A DNA stretch of 64,000 nucleotides from Neostapfia colusana (lineage: Eukaryota > Streptophyta > Magnoliopsida > Poales > Poaceae). Made by a program: the position numbers and the translations under genes. Shown here one piece after another: positions 53,201-64,000 of the stretch (the first letter of the stretch is position 1; each line of letters opens with the position of its first letter). The notes beneath the pieces are model-generated. The model saw nothing but the letters and a program-made list of their open reading frames with translations, searched no databases and had not been told where the DNA came from. The stretch spans positions 30,447,760-30,511,759 of the forward strand of contig JASWHV010000010.1 of NCBI GenBank assembly GCA_030760725.1, given 5' to 3'.

Positions 53201-54005
53201 ACTTGGGGGAGAGCAGCACGGTGGTCGCGCGCCCTGTTGCCTCTCTCGCTGGACCGTGAAAACGCCTGTGGAACGCTGCCCACAGGCGCCTGACTCTCGG
53301 CTGAGGCTAGGTCGCCGCGGTGGCGATCGTTTTTGGGCAAAGGAGGTCGGAGCTCGAGGTTTCTGGCGTTGGAGAAGTGGAGTGCGAGCTCAGGTGGCTG
53401 TCTAGCAGCTCAGGGACGAAGGAGAAGATGGTTTTGCTGGTTTTCCCGATTGAGCAGAGAGCTGCGGCGAGAAACAATGCCGCTGCTCGGGTTTGCCCGC
53501 GAGAAGATAAAGCCGGCCGACTCCTGCTCGGCTGAGGCGGTGCCGGTCGCGTGGAAGCGCGAACCAGCCGCCCTGGGTGCCAGCGCGCGGAGAGGGAAGC
53601 AGCTGGTGGCGCCGGTAGCTTCTCGGTGGCACAGCCGACAGCTGCTCGGTGGAATTTCCCACCGAGACTCTGACTTTGGGTGCAAGTTTCTCCTTCTCCC
53701 CTCTATGACATGTGGGTCCCAGCCGGGGTTTTAACCTCTGAAAATTACTCCTAATCACTGTTGTAAACAGTGAGCCCCATAATACCCCTTGTGAATCAAA
53801 TTATTCACCCCTGAGCCATTTGAATCGAATAGAATTCAACTTGGGTTTGGTTTGAGTGAATTTCAGCACAAGTTCAGTTTTGAATTCAAATAAAGTTTGA
53901 ATTCGTCCCACTTAGCTCATGTCAAGATCAACTCCGAATGGAGTGAAAATTGGTGTGGTGTGGTGATGAACACTTCAAATGTGTGCCAAAACTGAGGCCC
54001 TTACA
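50242..54005 (-). repeat. LTR shared by E1 (5') and E2 (3')
   Basis: 3764 bp, TGTAAGGG...CCACA in element orientation. The primer-binding site of E1 abuts one end and the polypurine tract and integrase of E2 abut the other. It contains a 42-bp direct duplication (CACGTGTCGAGCGCGGAGGT at 52441 and 52483), several AT-rich stretches and a GC-rich part at 52400-53650. Short open frames here also occur in the LTR copy at 60446-64000 and are not genes. The identity of the two copies looks like roughly 97 percent in the stretches compared by eye. Confidence 0.92.
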
Positions 54006-54071
54006 TTCCTCTCCCCTTAAAAGAATCTCGTCCCGAGATTACAAAAGAAGAGATAGCGACGTAGTGGGGAC

Positions 54072-55353
54072 TTACTCGTGTTGAGAAGCCATGAACTCCG
54101 GGTAATTTGAACGAAGGAATTCCTCACTCTCCCACGTCGCTTCTTCCACAGTGTGGTTACTCCAGAGGATCTTGTAGAACCACCACGTTCTGCTACGCGT
54201 GGTTCGGGCTTTCTCATCAAGGATTTCCACCGGATACTCATCATATGTTAAATCCGGTTTCAACTCGCCGATGTCTTCGGTAGGAGCAGCAGCTGCATGC
54301 TTCAAACATTTTCGCAGTTGCGAAACATGGAAAACATCATGGACACCAGCAAGAGATGCCGGTAGCTCCAATCTATACACTGCTGGTCCACACTTCTCGG
54401 TGATAGCATAGGGTCCAATGAAACGGGGAGCTAGCTTCCCCTTGACGCTGAACCGGTGCATGCCCTTCATCGGAGACACGCGTAGGTACACGTGTTCCCC
54501 AACGTCAAAGTGCAACGGCCTACGCCTCTTATCAGCGTAGCTCTTCGGTCGGGATTGAGCGGCTTTTAAATTGGCTTCAATTGTCCGAACGCGCTCTTCG
54601 GCGTCGTTCACCACATCAACCCCGAATGTGACCCTTTCACCGGACTCGCACCAATTTAATGGGGTGCGGCACTTGCGACCGTAGAGAGCTTCGTAGGGTG
54701 CCATCTTGATACTCGCCTGATAGCCGTTGTTGTACGAGAATTCCGCCAATGGTAGGTGATTATCCCAGTTCCTACCATGGTGGATGGCACATGCTCTCAA
54801 CATGTCTTCCAGAACTTGATTCACCCTCTTTGTCTGGCCATCTGTCTGAGGGTGGTAGGCGGAGCTTCTAATCAGTTTAGTACCCAAAGCAGCATGCAAC
54901 TTCTCCCAAAAGAGAGATACAAACAATGCACCTCGGTCTGAGACTAGGGTCTTGGGTACACCATGCAGGCATAGAATCCTGGCAATGTATAACTCCGCGT
55001 ATCGGTTGGCATGAAAATGTGTATGTACGGGGATGAAGTGAGCTGACTTGGTCAGTCGGTCAACAATCACCCAAATGGAATCATGTTTTTGGATGTTAAG
55101 GGTAATCCCACGATGAAATCCATGCTCACATCTTCCCATTTCCATGCTGGAATCTTCAGGGGTTGCAGCAGCCCTGATTTCCTCATATGATCAGCCTTCA
55201 CTCGTCTACACGTATCACACTCGGATACGTACTTAGCTACCTCCCGCTTCATCCGTGTCCACCAAAATTTCTTTTTCAAATCTTGGTACATTTTGTTGCT
55301 GCCTGGATGAATGGATTATTTAGACAAGTGAGCTTCGTCGAGGATCTTTTTCC
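54072..55353 (-). pseudogene. pol (int-chd): Integrase with chromodomain of E2
   Basis: Same domains as 43886-45181. Breaks: a TAA in the zinc finger near 55318 (E1 reads KYSIHP), and a one-base loss after VGLPL near 55095 that splits the core between frames 55067-55291 and 54072-55145. First catalytic motif MDFIVGLP, second VSDRGALFVS; the Glu motif reads QTKRVNQVLE, so the catalytic Glu is Lys here. The chromodomain (EYPVEILDEKAR, WFYKILWSNHTVEEATWE) is intact. The end is three codons longer than in E1. Confidence 0.9.
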
Positions 55354-56784
55354 TCAACTCCATATCCCGGGCACGACTATGCGGTCATTAAACCATAGCG
55401 TCCCCTCCTCATCTTGCCGGAAACACTTGATCTCCCCATTGTCGATCCGTCTCCGGAGATGTGTCATGCGTTTATCCGTCTTCTGTGCTGCAAATATGTC
55501 CTCCCTAATAGTAGGGATGAGGGCAAGGTTGTACAGCGATCCATAAGGAACCAAGTATAAACTTGGCTCTTCCTCCTCCACCGGTGTAATGGTGAGGTGA
55601 TGGACATGTGATTTCCGACTCAGCGCGTTGGCAACCACATTCGCCTTGCCGGGGTGGTAATGGATCTCAATCTCATAATCTTTGATCAGTTCTAACCACC
55701 TCCTTTGCCTCATGTTCAGCTCCTTCTGGGTGAAAATATATTTCAAGCTCTTGTGGTCGGTGTAGAGATGCACCAGATTCCCCAGGAGATAGTGCCTCCA
55801 CATTTTTAGCGTCAACACCACGGCAGCAAGCTCCAGATCATGAGTGGGATAATGCTGCTCATGGTTCCGAAGTTGGCGTGAGCAATAGGCGACCACACGT
55901 CCTTCCTGCATCAACACGCAGCCAAGCCCAATACCGGACGCGTCACAATACACGTCGAAGGGCTTTGTTGTATCCGGCTGAGCTAAGACCGGGGCTGTGG
56001 TGAGATGCTTCACCAATGTTTGGAATGCTCCTTCACACGCCGTGTTCCAAACATATTTCGTCCCTTTCTTCAGTAATCCTGTCATCGGTTTAGCGAGCTT
56101 GGAGAAACTTGGAATAAATCTCCGATAGTATCCCGGTAACCCGAGGAAGCTTCTGACTTCATGGACTGAAGTGGGAGCTTTCCATTTCAGCACTTGCTCT
56201 ATCTTGCTTGGGTCAACTGCAATGCCTTCCGCTGAGATGATATGTCCCAAGAATGGCACTTGGCTGATCCAAAACTCGCATTTGCTGAACTTGGCGTAGA
56301 GCTTGTGGTCTCTCAATCGTTGAAGAACGATCCGCAAGTGTTCGGCATGTTCGGCTTCTGTCTTGGAGTAAACCAAGATATCGTCGATGAACACTACCAC
56401 GAACTTGTCCAGCTCCGTCATGAACACCGAGTTCATGAGATACATGAAATGGGCTGGAGCATTTGTGAGACCAAATGATGTGACGAGATATTCATATAGT
56501 CCATATCTCGTCGAGAATGCCGTCTTCGGAATATCCTCCGCCCGGATTTTTATCTGGTGATATCCAGAGCGAAGGTCCATCTTGGAGAACACACTGGCAC
56601 CCACAAGTTGATCAAACAATATGTCGATGCGGGGCAGTGGGTACTTATTCTTGATGGTGACGGTGTTGAGCGGCTGGTAATCCACACACAGCCTCAGGGT
56701 GTCATACTTCTTCTTCACGAATAGCGCCGAGCATCCCCAAGGCGAGGAACTCGGCCTAATGAAACCCTTGCTCAACAGATCATT
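55354..56784 (-). pseudogene. pol: RT and RNase H of E2
   Basis: 473 open codons beginning SKGFIRPSSSPWGCSALF. RT motifs LRLCVDYQPLNTVT, SKMDLRSGYHQIKI, FIDDILVYSK. RNase H CDASGIGLGCVLMQ, YTDHKSLKYIFTQKELNMRQ (intact where E1 has a stop). The integrase N-terminal spacer follows, up to a frameshift near 55370, where one C is missing relative to E1. Separated from the upstream protease by TAG 56785-56787 region (LAELKE then stop, Gln in E1). Confidence 0.9.
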
Positions 56785-56787
56785 GAG

Positions 56788-58602
56788 CTATTCTTTCAGT
56801 TCCGCCAGCTCATTTGGAGCCATCTTGTATGGTCTCCGTGATATGGGTGTAGTCCCGGGTGCGAGCTCGATCTTGAACTCGACATCCTGCTCAGGTGGCA
56901 TGCCCGGTAGATCATCCGGGAACACATCGGGATACTCCCGTACTACGGGGATGTCTTCTAACTTGAGAGCCTCAGCACTATTGATCGCTGAAACCTCTCT
57001 GACTGGATTATCTAGTAGGAGGGACTGCGGACAGTGTAATGGGGAGTTGAGGTGAACCGTCCATGATAGTGTTTCCAGGACAGCTCCATGGTAGCTTAGC
57101 CACGACATTCCCAAGATTGCATCAATCTTCTGCCCCCCTAGGATAATCATAGTGGTGGGATATATCTTCCCACCTAAGCACAGTGGTGCTTTTGGAACCA
57201 TCATCGTTGCTGAAATCTTCCCTCCCGGTGAGCAGATCATATACGAACACTCGGTTGGAAAGGCTTCCAGCTGATGCTTAACCACGTACGATGCACTTAT
57301 AAAGTTGTGGGTTGCACCAGAATCAAATAATATGACGATGGCTTGATGGTTGAGAGTAAACGTACCCGCCAGCACGTTGTCTCCCTCTGGGGGGTCCTCA
57401 TTGTCGAGGTTGCGGACGCCTCCAGTCAGCTGACCAACCTTCTTCACCGGAGGTCGGCCTCGAGCACCACCCTGAAACTGGGCTTGCCCGCTGCTCTGCT
57501 GCCCCTGGGGACAGTCCTTCGCGAAATGGCCCGCCTGGCCACACGCGAAGCAGGTGAAATGGGGCGGTCCCCCGCTGATCGGTGGACGGAATCCCGGGGC
57601 GCATTGTGGCGGTGGAAACGCCCGGGGTACCGTCTGCTGCTGCTGCTGCTGTCTTGGTGGTGGCATCGGCAGACGGAACGGGGGTGCTTGGAACGAACGT
57701 CCCCCGAACTGTTGGGGCCACGCCGGTGGTCGCCACTGCTGCCCGGATGGTGTCCGATAGACCATACGGTACTTCTGGGGCGTGCCACCACCGCTGCTAG
57801 GTGGAGCGCTGCGCTTCCTCTGCTCAGCTGCCAACTCCCACTGAGCATCCTCTTGCATAATCGCGGCATTGACTAGGTCGTTGAAAGTGCCGCGATTCCA
57901 CTGAACGAGGTGCGTCTTCATTTCGGGGTGTAACCCCCGATAGAAATGCTCCCTCTTCTTCTCCTCCGTGGAGATATAGTCTGACGCATATTGCGCCAGA
58001 TGGTTGAAGGCACGGGAGTAGTCGTGGGCACTCCTCCCGCCCTGCTTCAGCTCCAAGAATTCTTGGAACTTCCTCTTCATTATTCCGGAAGGAATTTGGT
58101 AGGCATGGAACGCCTCCCGGAACTCTTGCCATTCCACGGCATGGCCAGCCGGACGTGAGGCGACATAGTTCGCCCACCACGCACCAGCGGCACCGTGGAG
58201 CTGCTGTGCTGCAAACAGGGTCTTCTGCCGCTTCGTACATTGGAGCAGCCCGAACTTGGACTCGATGGTCCGCAGCCAGTTATCCGCCTCCAGTGGTTCC
58301 TCAGCTTCGGTGAACACTGGAGGGTGCGTACTCATGAAATCCGAGTACGACACATCACGGGGCTCCCGAGGCCCTCTATCTTGATGTCCCCCCGCCTGGG
58401 ACGTATTCTGCACGATCGTGCGGAGCAGGTCGATTTGCTCCTCACGACCTCCCACCAATGCCGCTATCACATCCGCTAGAGTAAGCGGGGGCGGCGGTGG
58501 TGGCTGCTGCTGCGGGGTGCTGTCGTAGGCCGGTGGCTGGGAGTCATCACCTCCCTGTTGGCTAGAGCCACCAACCTCGTGCGTGGTCCTAGTACGAACC
58601 AT
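56788..58602 (-). pseudogene. gag-pol: gag, protease and RT start of E2
   Basis: Gag start MVRTRTTHEVGG at 58600-58602. One continuous frame of about 604 codons through the gag core (GAAGAWWANYVASRPAG, YRGLHPEMKTHLVQW), zinc knuckle (CFACGQAGHFAKDC), protease (FDSGATHNFISASY) and the beginning of RT (PISRRPYKMAPNELAELKE), ending at TAG. It shows that gag and pol form a single frame in this family, so the gag stop in E1 is a lesion rather than a frame boundary. Confidence 0.92.
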
Positions 58603-60430
58603 CTGCAACCACACGACATTAAACATCAGTCCCGCAACATTTTGCATGCAGTCCAATATAACTGGGCGTAAAAACATTATGACAACAAAACATGCGAAAT
58701 ATCTCGTAAGTAGATAATGTAATAACTTTGCACAAGCTACACCATTACCAGACCAAACACAAGTTAGTTTAATCCAACTTGATGAACCCTCTCTTTGGAA
58801 GCTCACCATAACTGGGTTTGGTCACTACGAGACATTACTATCGCTTTGTCATCACGTATAGCACCCTTAGGGTACAACACCCTCTCCAATGAGTTCAACT
58901 GTCATTCTTCTGTCAGAATGACCAGTTTCTACCTACTCCTAATTTTGATTTGGTTCTGTGCATTTTCATGACTCAAGTTGAATACCAAAGTTAAAGTTAA
59001 CTTCAGTATCTTTACAACGAGTACTCATTTGCCCTCAGATCAGCTTTGGTTAAAAAGTTATTCCAATTCAAAGTCAGCAGAATTTCTGGAAGACGTTTAA
59101 CAGCACCTCCCTTGGAAGTGGCTGTTTTCAACCATGATTTCCATTATATTCTGTGCTGAAATTTCAGAATCTGTGAATTGCAAATATGTCACACATCTTC
59201 TACTCTTTCTAAGGATGTATTATATGACAATTTTAGATTTTTCTACTGGGAGTTATGTTTGAAACACAGAACAGTTCAGAGAATGTTTTACTCTGTCCTG
59301 GTTCTGGACAGTTTACCTTCCTCTGGGATTTCAGCCATTTTAAGGCGCGTTTCAGCTCTGGAAGTCTACAACAAAGTTGTAGAGTACTTCAATACCTTTC
59401 CAGAACTATATAGCACACCTCTCTGGGCTAAAGGACCCGTGAGTTATGCCCTGTTGAAGGTCAGCAACCTTGCTGTTCCAAAACAGAGCACTCTGTTTTT
59501 CAGTCTTTTTGGAACTACACTCATCAGTATCCCATTCTTATACCCAACCAGGGTCCTAAATGTGGAACCTATAGATTTTAATTCCTTGTTATCATTATTT
59601 TCATGCATATGCCTACAATATCTCGGTACTACGTCCCTCACAAAAGAAAATTCTAACCGGATCATACCGGCATATACGTCTCAAGTGTGGCACTAAACGG
59701 TCTCTCGCACACGTTTTTTAGACGGATACATACGTGGTTAGTACCTGCAGAAAACCACACAATAGTGATGCACTCAAGGGTTGTTCATTTCAGGCAGTTC
59801 CATATTTAAAAGTAAATACAAATGCCCGTATCAATGCCATACGGCCGTCCTTGAGCTAGGTCACGTCTCAAGGTACGTGATCGTGTTTCAACACCACACG
59901 ACGGGGAACCCGAGTATGTCATGAACGGGTCGTCACGGTTAGGAATGTTATCAACCCAACAGATACCACCTACTGCCCTGCAGGGCACGCCGATGGCAAG
60001 CGCTGCGTACGTCCCCCTGGGCTACTTCCAGACGAACACACTCTCGCATTACTGACCACGCGATGGGGTCTCCACTTACTTGCCTAATGCACGCTAGGGA
60101 TCAGCGTTTCATATGAACTCAGGAACATGAAGAGTCCAAGAGTTTCATATTGACATCTCACACCAAGCTGTGAGACCTATCCCTGAACCACGTTCCTCGT
60201 CAGGGAGCTAACCGAAATTGAACCGCTTTCGGTGGCGTTCCTTACCATACTTACCCGAGCGTAGGTGCGTCGTTACATAATTAAAATTCAGAATTATAAC
60301 ATATAGGTTAGCATTTGCCACTTTAAGTAACTATACTAATATAGTCCTTACTTGGGCAGCTACCGATTCCTCACCGTAACCTATGTTTTCCCATAATGTA
60401 GTCCTTAAGTACTGTGCTATCCCCACTGCA
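58603..60430 (-). other. 5' leader of E2
   Basis: Counterpart of 48415-50226, with several small insertions and deletions. No gene recognised. Confidence 0.7.
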
Positions 60431-60442
60431 GCTCTGATACCA
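60431..60442 (-). other. Primer-binding site of E2
   Basis: Complement of TGGTATCAGAGC, three bases from the LTR end. Confidence 0.93.
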
Positions 60443-60445
60443 GGC

Positions 60446-63400
60446 TGTGGCGGACCGGAATCCGCTCATCCAGGATCGCAGAGGGTGGTGCCGCGTGATG
60501 CGACACCCGACAGCACATGTCATAAGGACATAATATATTACATGGGAAAAACAACTGAAACTGTACAAGCAGGTACAAACTTCAGTTACAACTATTGTTT
60601 ATATTACACAGCGGAAGTCTACACTATACAACTCACGCCCGCCTATCTAGCAAAAGTGGTTGTCCAGCCCTAGGATAACCCACACTAGCTGCACTCCTCA
60701 GCTCAGCGCGGCGTGTACGGCTCCCACTCAGCCGTGGTCCCCGACGGAGGGTAACCCTCGCCGGTGGACTCGTACTCCGAGTCCGTGGGTGGCTCCTCAC
60801 CTGAAAAACACTCAAACAGCAACCGTGAGCACGAAGGCTCAGCAAGGCTTAACCGACTCACCTAAGCATGAAACTCTACATGAGGGTACAATGGACATAG
60901 GATAGTAACATTTCAGCAAAAGGACACGCCTACAAGTTCATCCTAGGTTCATCTTTTAGCAACAAGTTGACAGTTCATGAAGTCTGAAATTTAGTAAGCA
61001 GTATTTGGTGGCACACATGTAGCAATACAATTATATCAACCAGCAATATTGAATCAACATGTTTCATCCATTAATCTACGTCACGACTCAGTGACCAAGT
61101 GGTACTCTTCACCGCGAGGGACGGCAAATCGACTCGATATACACCTGCAGGGAAACCCAAAGAGCACGTCACGTACGCCCACCCGTGGAGCTGCACAGCA
61201 CGCTCACTCGATGTCGTACGGGACAACCTTTCACCCAACAGCCCAAACGTCGAACCAGTCGCACCGAAACGAGCAGGAGGTTCCCCACACGGAGCATCTC
61301 TCTATGCCCGTTGGCAGATTTCCACCTTGCTGCCCTCAGCCTACACCTATAAATCGGTGCGTTATGCCTCGACGCCCGGAGGTTTAGGCTACATCGGTTT
61401 ATCGGGGCCTATATATCCGATATGCCTTCGGTACGTTCAATCTTGATCAGCGTGGGCCGCACACGGCTCGGTCCTCAATCGACACGGACAGGGCTGCGCA
61501 CACAAGACTCCCTCTTGCTGCGCCCTAGCGCCTGCCCAGTCTCATTTTCATTACTAATGTGATCTCACATCACTCAACTGAACCCGTGCGTCCCAAGCCT
61601 ATCTCGCGAGTAGATTCCAACTACTCGACTTGTACCGAAGCCCTATGAATCTTTAAGCATAGCCTATCTATTCGAGGTCTTAGACACTACCCTCACTCTT
61701 TTAGAAATCTTTGGTTATGCAAGTGGGGTTTCATTCATCCTATACCTAATGCACAATCATACTTCATATGACACATGTAAACAAAGTAAGACTTATAAAA
61801 GGGGTAATGAAAACAGGGGCTTGCCTTGTTGCTGCTGGTCAGTAGTTAGTTCTTCATCCGGAAGAAGGAAGTCCAGCACTTCCGGAGTCTCTTCTTCAAT
61901 GGCTACACGTTGAATATAATACTACATGTAAATTTAAATGCAATGTGTAAACTTGAATACTTATGTACTACTAACTCTAGCTAGCCCTCCCCTTTGGTTC
62001 TGAAATTTTTATTGTGGCTTGGTAGGGTCCTAACCAGAGTCCTGACCAAGTTTCATTTGAAACAAAGTTCATTTGCACCTTGTACAAATAAAAGCCCACT
62101 TGGTCAATATTTGAGCCTCTGAATAGTTCCAGTGGTTTTCACGGCTCCAACCATGACTTTCTGGATTCTAGACTTTAAGATGGTTCTAATGGAGTTGGTT
62201 TCATGTCGTTTGAAGAATTCTACAGAAAGTTATGCCCTAATTAAGATTTGAGAAAATCTGAAAAATGTTTCTGTACATTTTTCTATTTTCTCAGGGCAGT
62301 TCTCTTAATCACCCGATTAGGGTAATTAAATGAACTTGGATTAGTCTGAAAATTTTACTGGTATTCTGGGATTTTCCAGTGAATCTTTTAGCCAAATTTC
62401 AGAATTTTTCATAAAGTAGTTCTCCAGATAAAATTCCCAACAGTTTAAATTTTGGGATTTAATTCTGGAAAACTATTCGCTTTCATGAACTGAATTTGGT
62501 ATTGCTGGAAAGTGCTCAGAGAGCTAAATCCAACAAAATTTGGTTCACTCGATTTGGTGCTTTCTAGCCAAAGTTATGAGGATTTGAAGTTTGGAAGAAT
62601 CCTGAAAATCGGGGGAAAAGTTTAAACTCTCGGGACCGCGGGGACACGTGTCGAGCGCGGAGGTGTCCAGCACACCGGAGATACCACACGTGTCGAGTGC
62701 GGAGGTGTCCGGCACACCGGAGCTCACAGGGTATTTTGCGCGCCAGCACAGCCGATCCCCGGCCACACCCGATCCCGGTTTAAATTCTTCAGCCGCTGAC
62801 ACGTGGGCCAGTCGGCTTCGTCTTCATCCCGCCGTTCTCTCACGCCCGCACCGCCGACCTCGCCGAAGCAGACTCGGGGCTCGCCAGCTCGCCGCTGCCG
62901 GACCTCCCAGGGGCCGAAACTCGCCGCCAGGGGGTTGTCGACGTCGAGGAACACGTCGGTGGTGTCAGGTCGGGCTGGGGGTGACCGGAAATAGCTCGGC
63001 GACGTGCCGCTGCCTCGATTGAGGCTCGACACCATCGACCGTGGTTTCTAAACCCGCCAACACCTCGAACAAACGGCCCTACAGCATTAGTGTACCTCTA
63101 GGAAGCTCGACAAGGTGTCAAAAGGGTTCAGAGATGGTGGCAAGTCGGTCGGCACCGTGTGACCGATCGTGCCCGCCATGACCGCCCTCGATCGAGCTCG
63201 AAATTCGTCACTCCTAGACAGTTTCATGCTACGGATGCAGAAAGAACTAGATCGCCGGCTAGTCCAGCGTCTACGTGCAAGATTTGATGAACTCCGAAAG
63301 ATCATAGAGCGAGAATTTTAAAGAAACCATACCGGAAGCTCGGTTTACGGTCGCCGGAACACAAACTGGAAATTCTCTGCGGATTCTTCACGGTTGGCTT

Positions 63401-64000
63401 CCAAACATGGAGGAGAGCAGCACGGTGGTCGCGCGCCCTGTTGCCTCTCTCGCTCGACCGTGAAAACACCTGTGGAACGCTGCCCACGGGCGCCTGACTC
63501 TCGGCTGAGGCTAGGTCGCCGCGGTTGCGATCGTTTTTGGGCAAAGGAGGTCGGAGCTCGAGGTTTCTGGCGTTGGAGAAGTGGAGTGCGAGCTCAGGTG
63601 GCTGTCTAGCAGCTCAGGGACGAAGGAGAAGATGGTTTTGCTGGTTTTCCCGATTGAGCAGATAGCTGCGGCGAGAAACAATGCCGCTGCTCGGGTTTGC
63701 CCGCGAGAAGATAAAGCCGGCCGACTCCTGCTCGGCTGAGGCGGTGCCGGTCGTGTGGAAGCGCGAGCCAGCCGCCCTGGGCGCCAGCGCGCGGAGAGGG
63801 AAGCAGCTGGTGGCGCCGGTAGCTTCTCGGTGGCACAGCCGACAGCTGCTCGGTGGAATTTTCCACCGAGACTCTGACTTTGGGTGCAAGTTTCTCCTTC
63901 TCCCCTCTATGACATGTGGGTCCCACCCAGGGTTTTAACCTCTGAAATTTACTCCTAATCACTGTTGTAAACAGTGAGCCCCATAATACCCCTGGTGAAT
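60446..64000 (-). repeat. 5' LTR of E2 (cut by window end)
   Basis: 3555 bp of the 3.76-kb family-2 LTR. By comparison with 50242-54005 about 210 bp are missing beyond the window. It contains the same 42-bp direct duplication (62645, 62687). Confidence 0.92.

Larger units (their letters stand above)
24345..54005 (-). mobile_element. Element E1: Tekay/Del-like chromovirus
   Basis: Family-2 Ty3/gypsy element. The 3' LTR is in two pieces (24345-24789, 43583-43810) because G inserted into it and a deletion followed. The internal region 43811-50241 encodes integrase with chromodomain, RNase H, RT, protease and gag, all on the minus strand. The 5' LTR is 50242-54005, which also serves as 3' LTR of E2. 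The left flank CGGGC (24340-24344) would be the target duplication; the right end of the E1/E2 array is outside the window. The lineage call rests on the C-terminal chromodomain, the primer-binding site and the 3.76-kb LTR. Confidence 0.88.
50242..64000 (-). mobile_element. Element E2: second chromovirus in tandem, truncated by window end
   Basis: Shares its 3' LTR with the 5' LTR of E1. Internal region 54006-60445, 5' LTR from 60446 past the window end. The offset between the two units is about 10.2 kb throughout (primer-binding sites 10204 bp apart). E1 and E2 are very similar, but each has its own stops and frameshifts. Confidence 0.9.

Noticed and set aside
52341..53758. Cluster of short open frames (115-133 residues) that might be a host gene
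   Set aside because: The whole stretch lies inside the chromovirus LTR and recurs at 62545-63962 with substitutions not confined to third codon positions; no domain was recognised.
1..64000. tRNA, rRNA, microRNA or host protein genes
   Set aside because: No cloverleaf, ribosomal or non-transposon protein signature was found by reading; tRNA-like segments are only primer-binding sites.

Overview
The window is repetitive DNA from a plant genome, almost certainly a grass. The evidence is GC-rich Ty3/gypsy retrotransposons carrying an antisense extra gene of the 'putative gypsy-type transposon' (Transposase_28) family, known from grass Tat-lineage elements, plus a chromovirus with long LTRs. I see no host protein gene, tRNA, rRNA or CRISPR. 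The species cannot be named from this sequence.

Two retrotransposon families make up essentially everything. Family 1 is Tat-lineage: LTRs of about 1.03-1.13 kb starting TGTCGGTACC and ending TCGACA, a primer-binding site TGGCGCGCCAGGTAGGGG that looks complementary to a tRNA-Arg 3' end, gag-protease, RT, RNase H, a second archaeal-like RNase H (aRNH), integrase and, in some copies, an antisense spliced gene (aORF). Family 2 is a Tekay/Del-like chromovirus: 3.76-kb LTRs starting TGTAAGGG and ending CCACA, a tRNA-Met type primer-binding site TGGTATCAGAGC, and a chromodomain on the integrase.

Layout. 1-2467: 3' end of a plus-strand family-1 copy (J) with its antisense aORF. 2468-22951: a decayed minus-strand family-1 copy (I) broken by three insertions: A (2735-8813, plus, TSD GATAG), solo LTR B (8995-10057, minus, TSD GAGGC) and C (10209-22099, minus, TSD GAAGG). 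C is itself split by D (14037-20941, minus, TSD GTCAT). 22952-24344: left end of another minus-strand copy (H). 24345-64000: two family-2 elements in tandem (E1 and E2, minus) sharing the LTR at 50242-54005; the right-hand LTR runs off the window. The left LTR of E1 is split by G (24790-43582, plus, family 1), and the 5' LTR of G is split by F (25431-34707, minus, family 1, the most complete copy). The nesting is therefore I > H > E1 > G > F on one side and I > C > D on the other.

All coding regions are broken, so no copy looks autonomous today. A and D share the same internal deletion and the same frameshift although each has its own perfect target duplication, so a defective lineage was mobilised in trans. 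Points most worth following: an in-frame UAG at the protease/RT boundary shared by three copies; a TATA box inside an inverted repeat whose arms covary; the conserved intron of the antisense gene; and the LTR-sharing tandem E1/E2.
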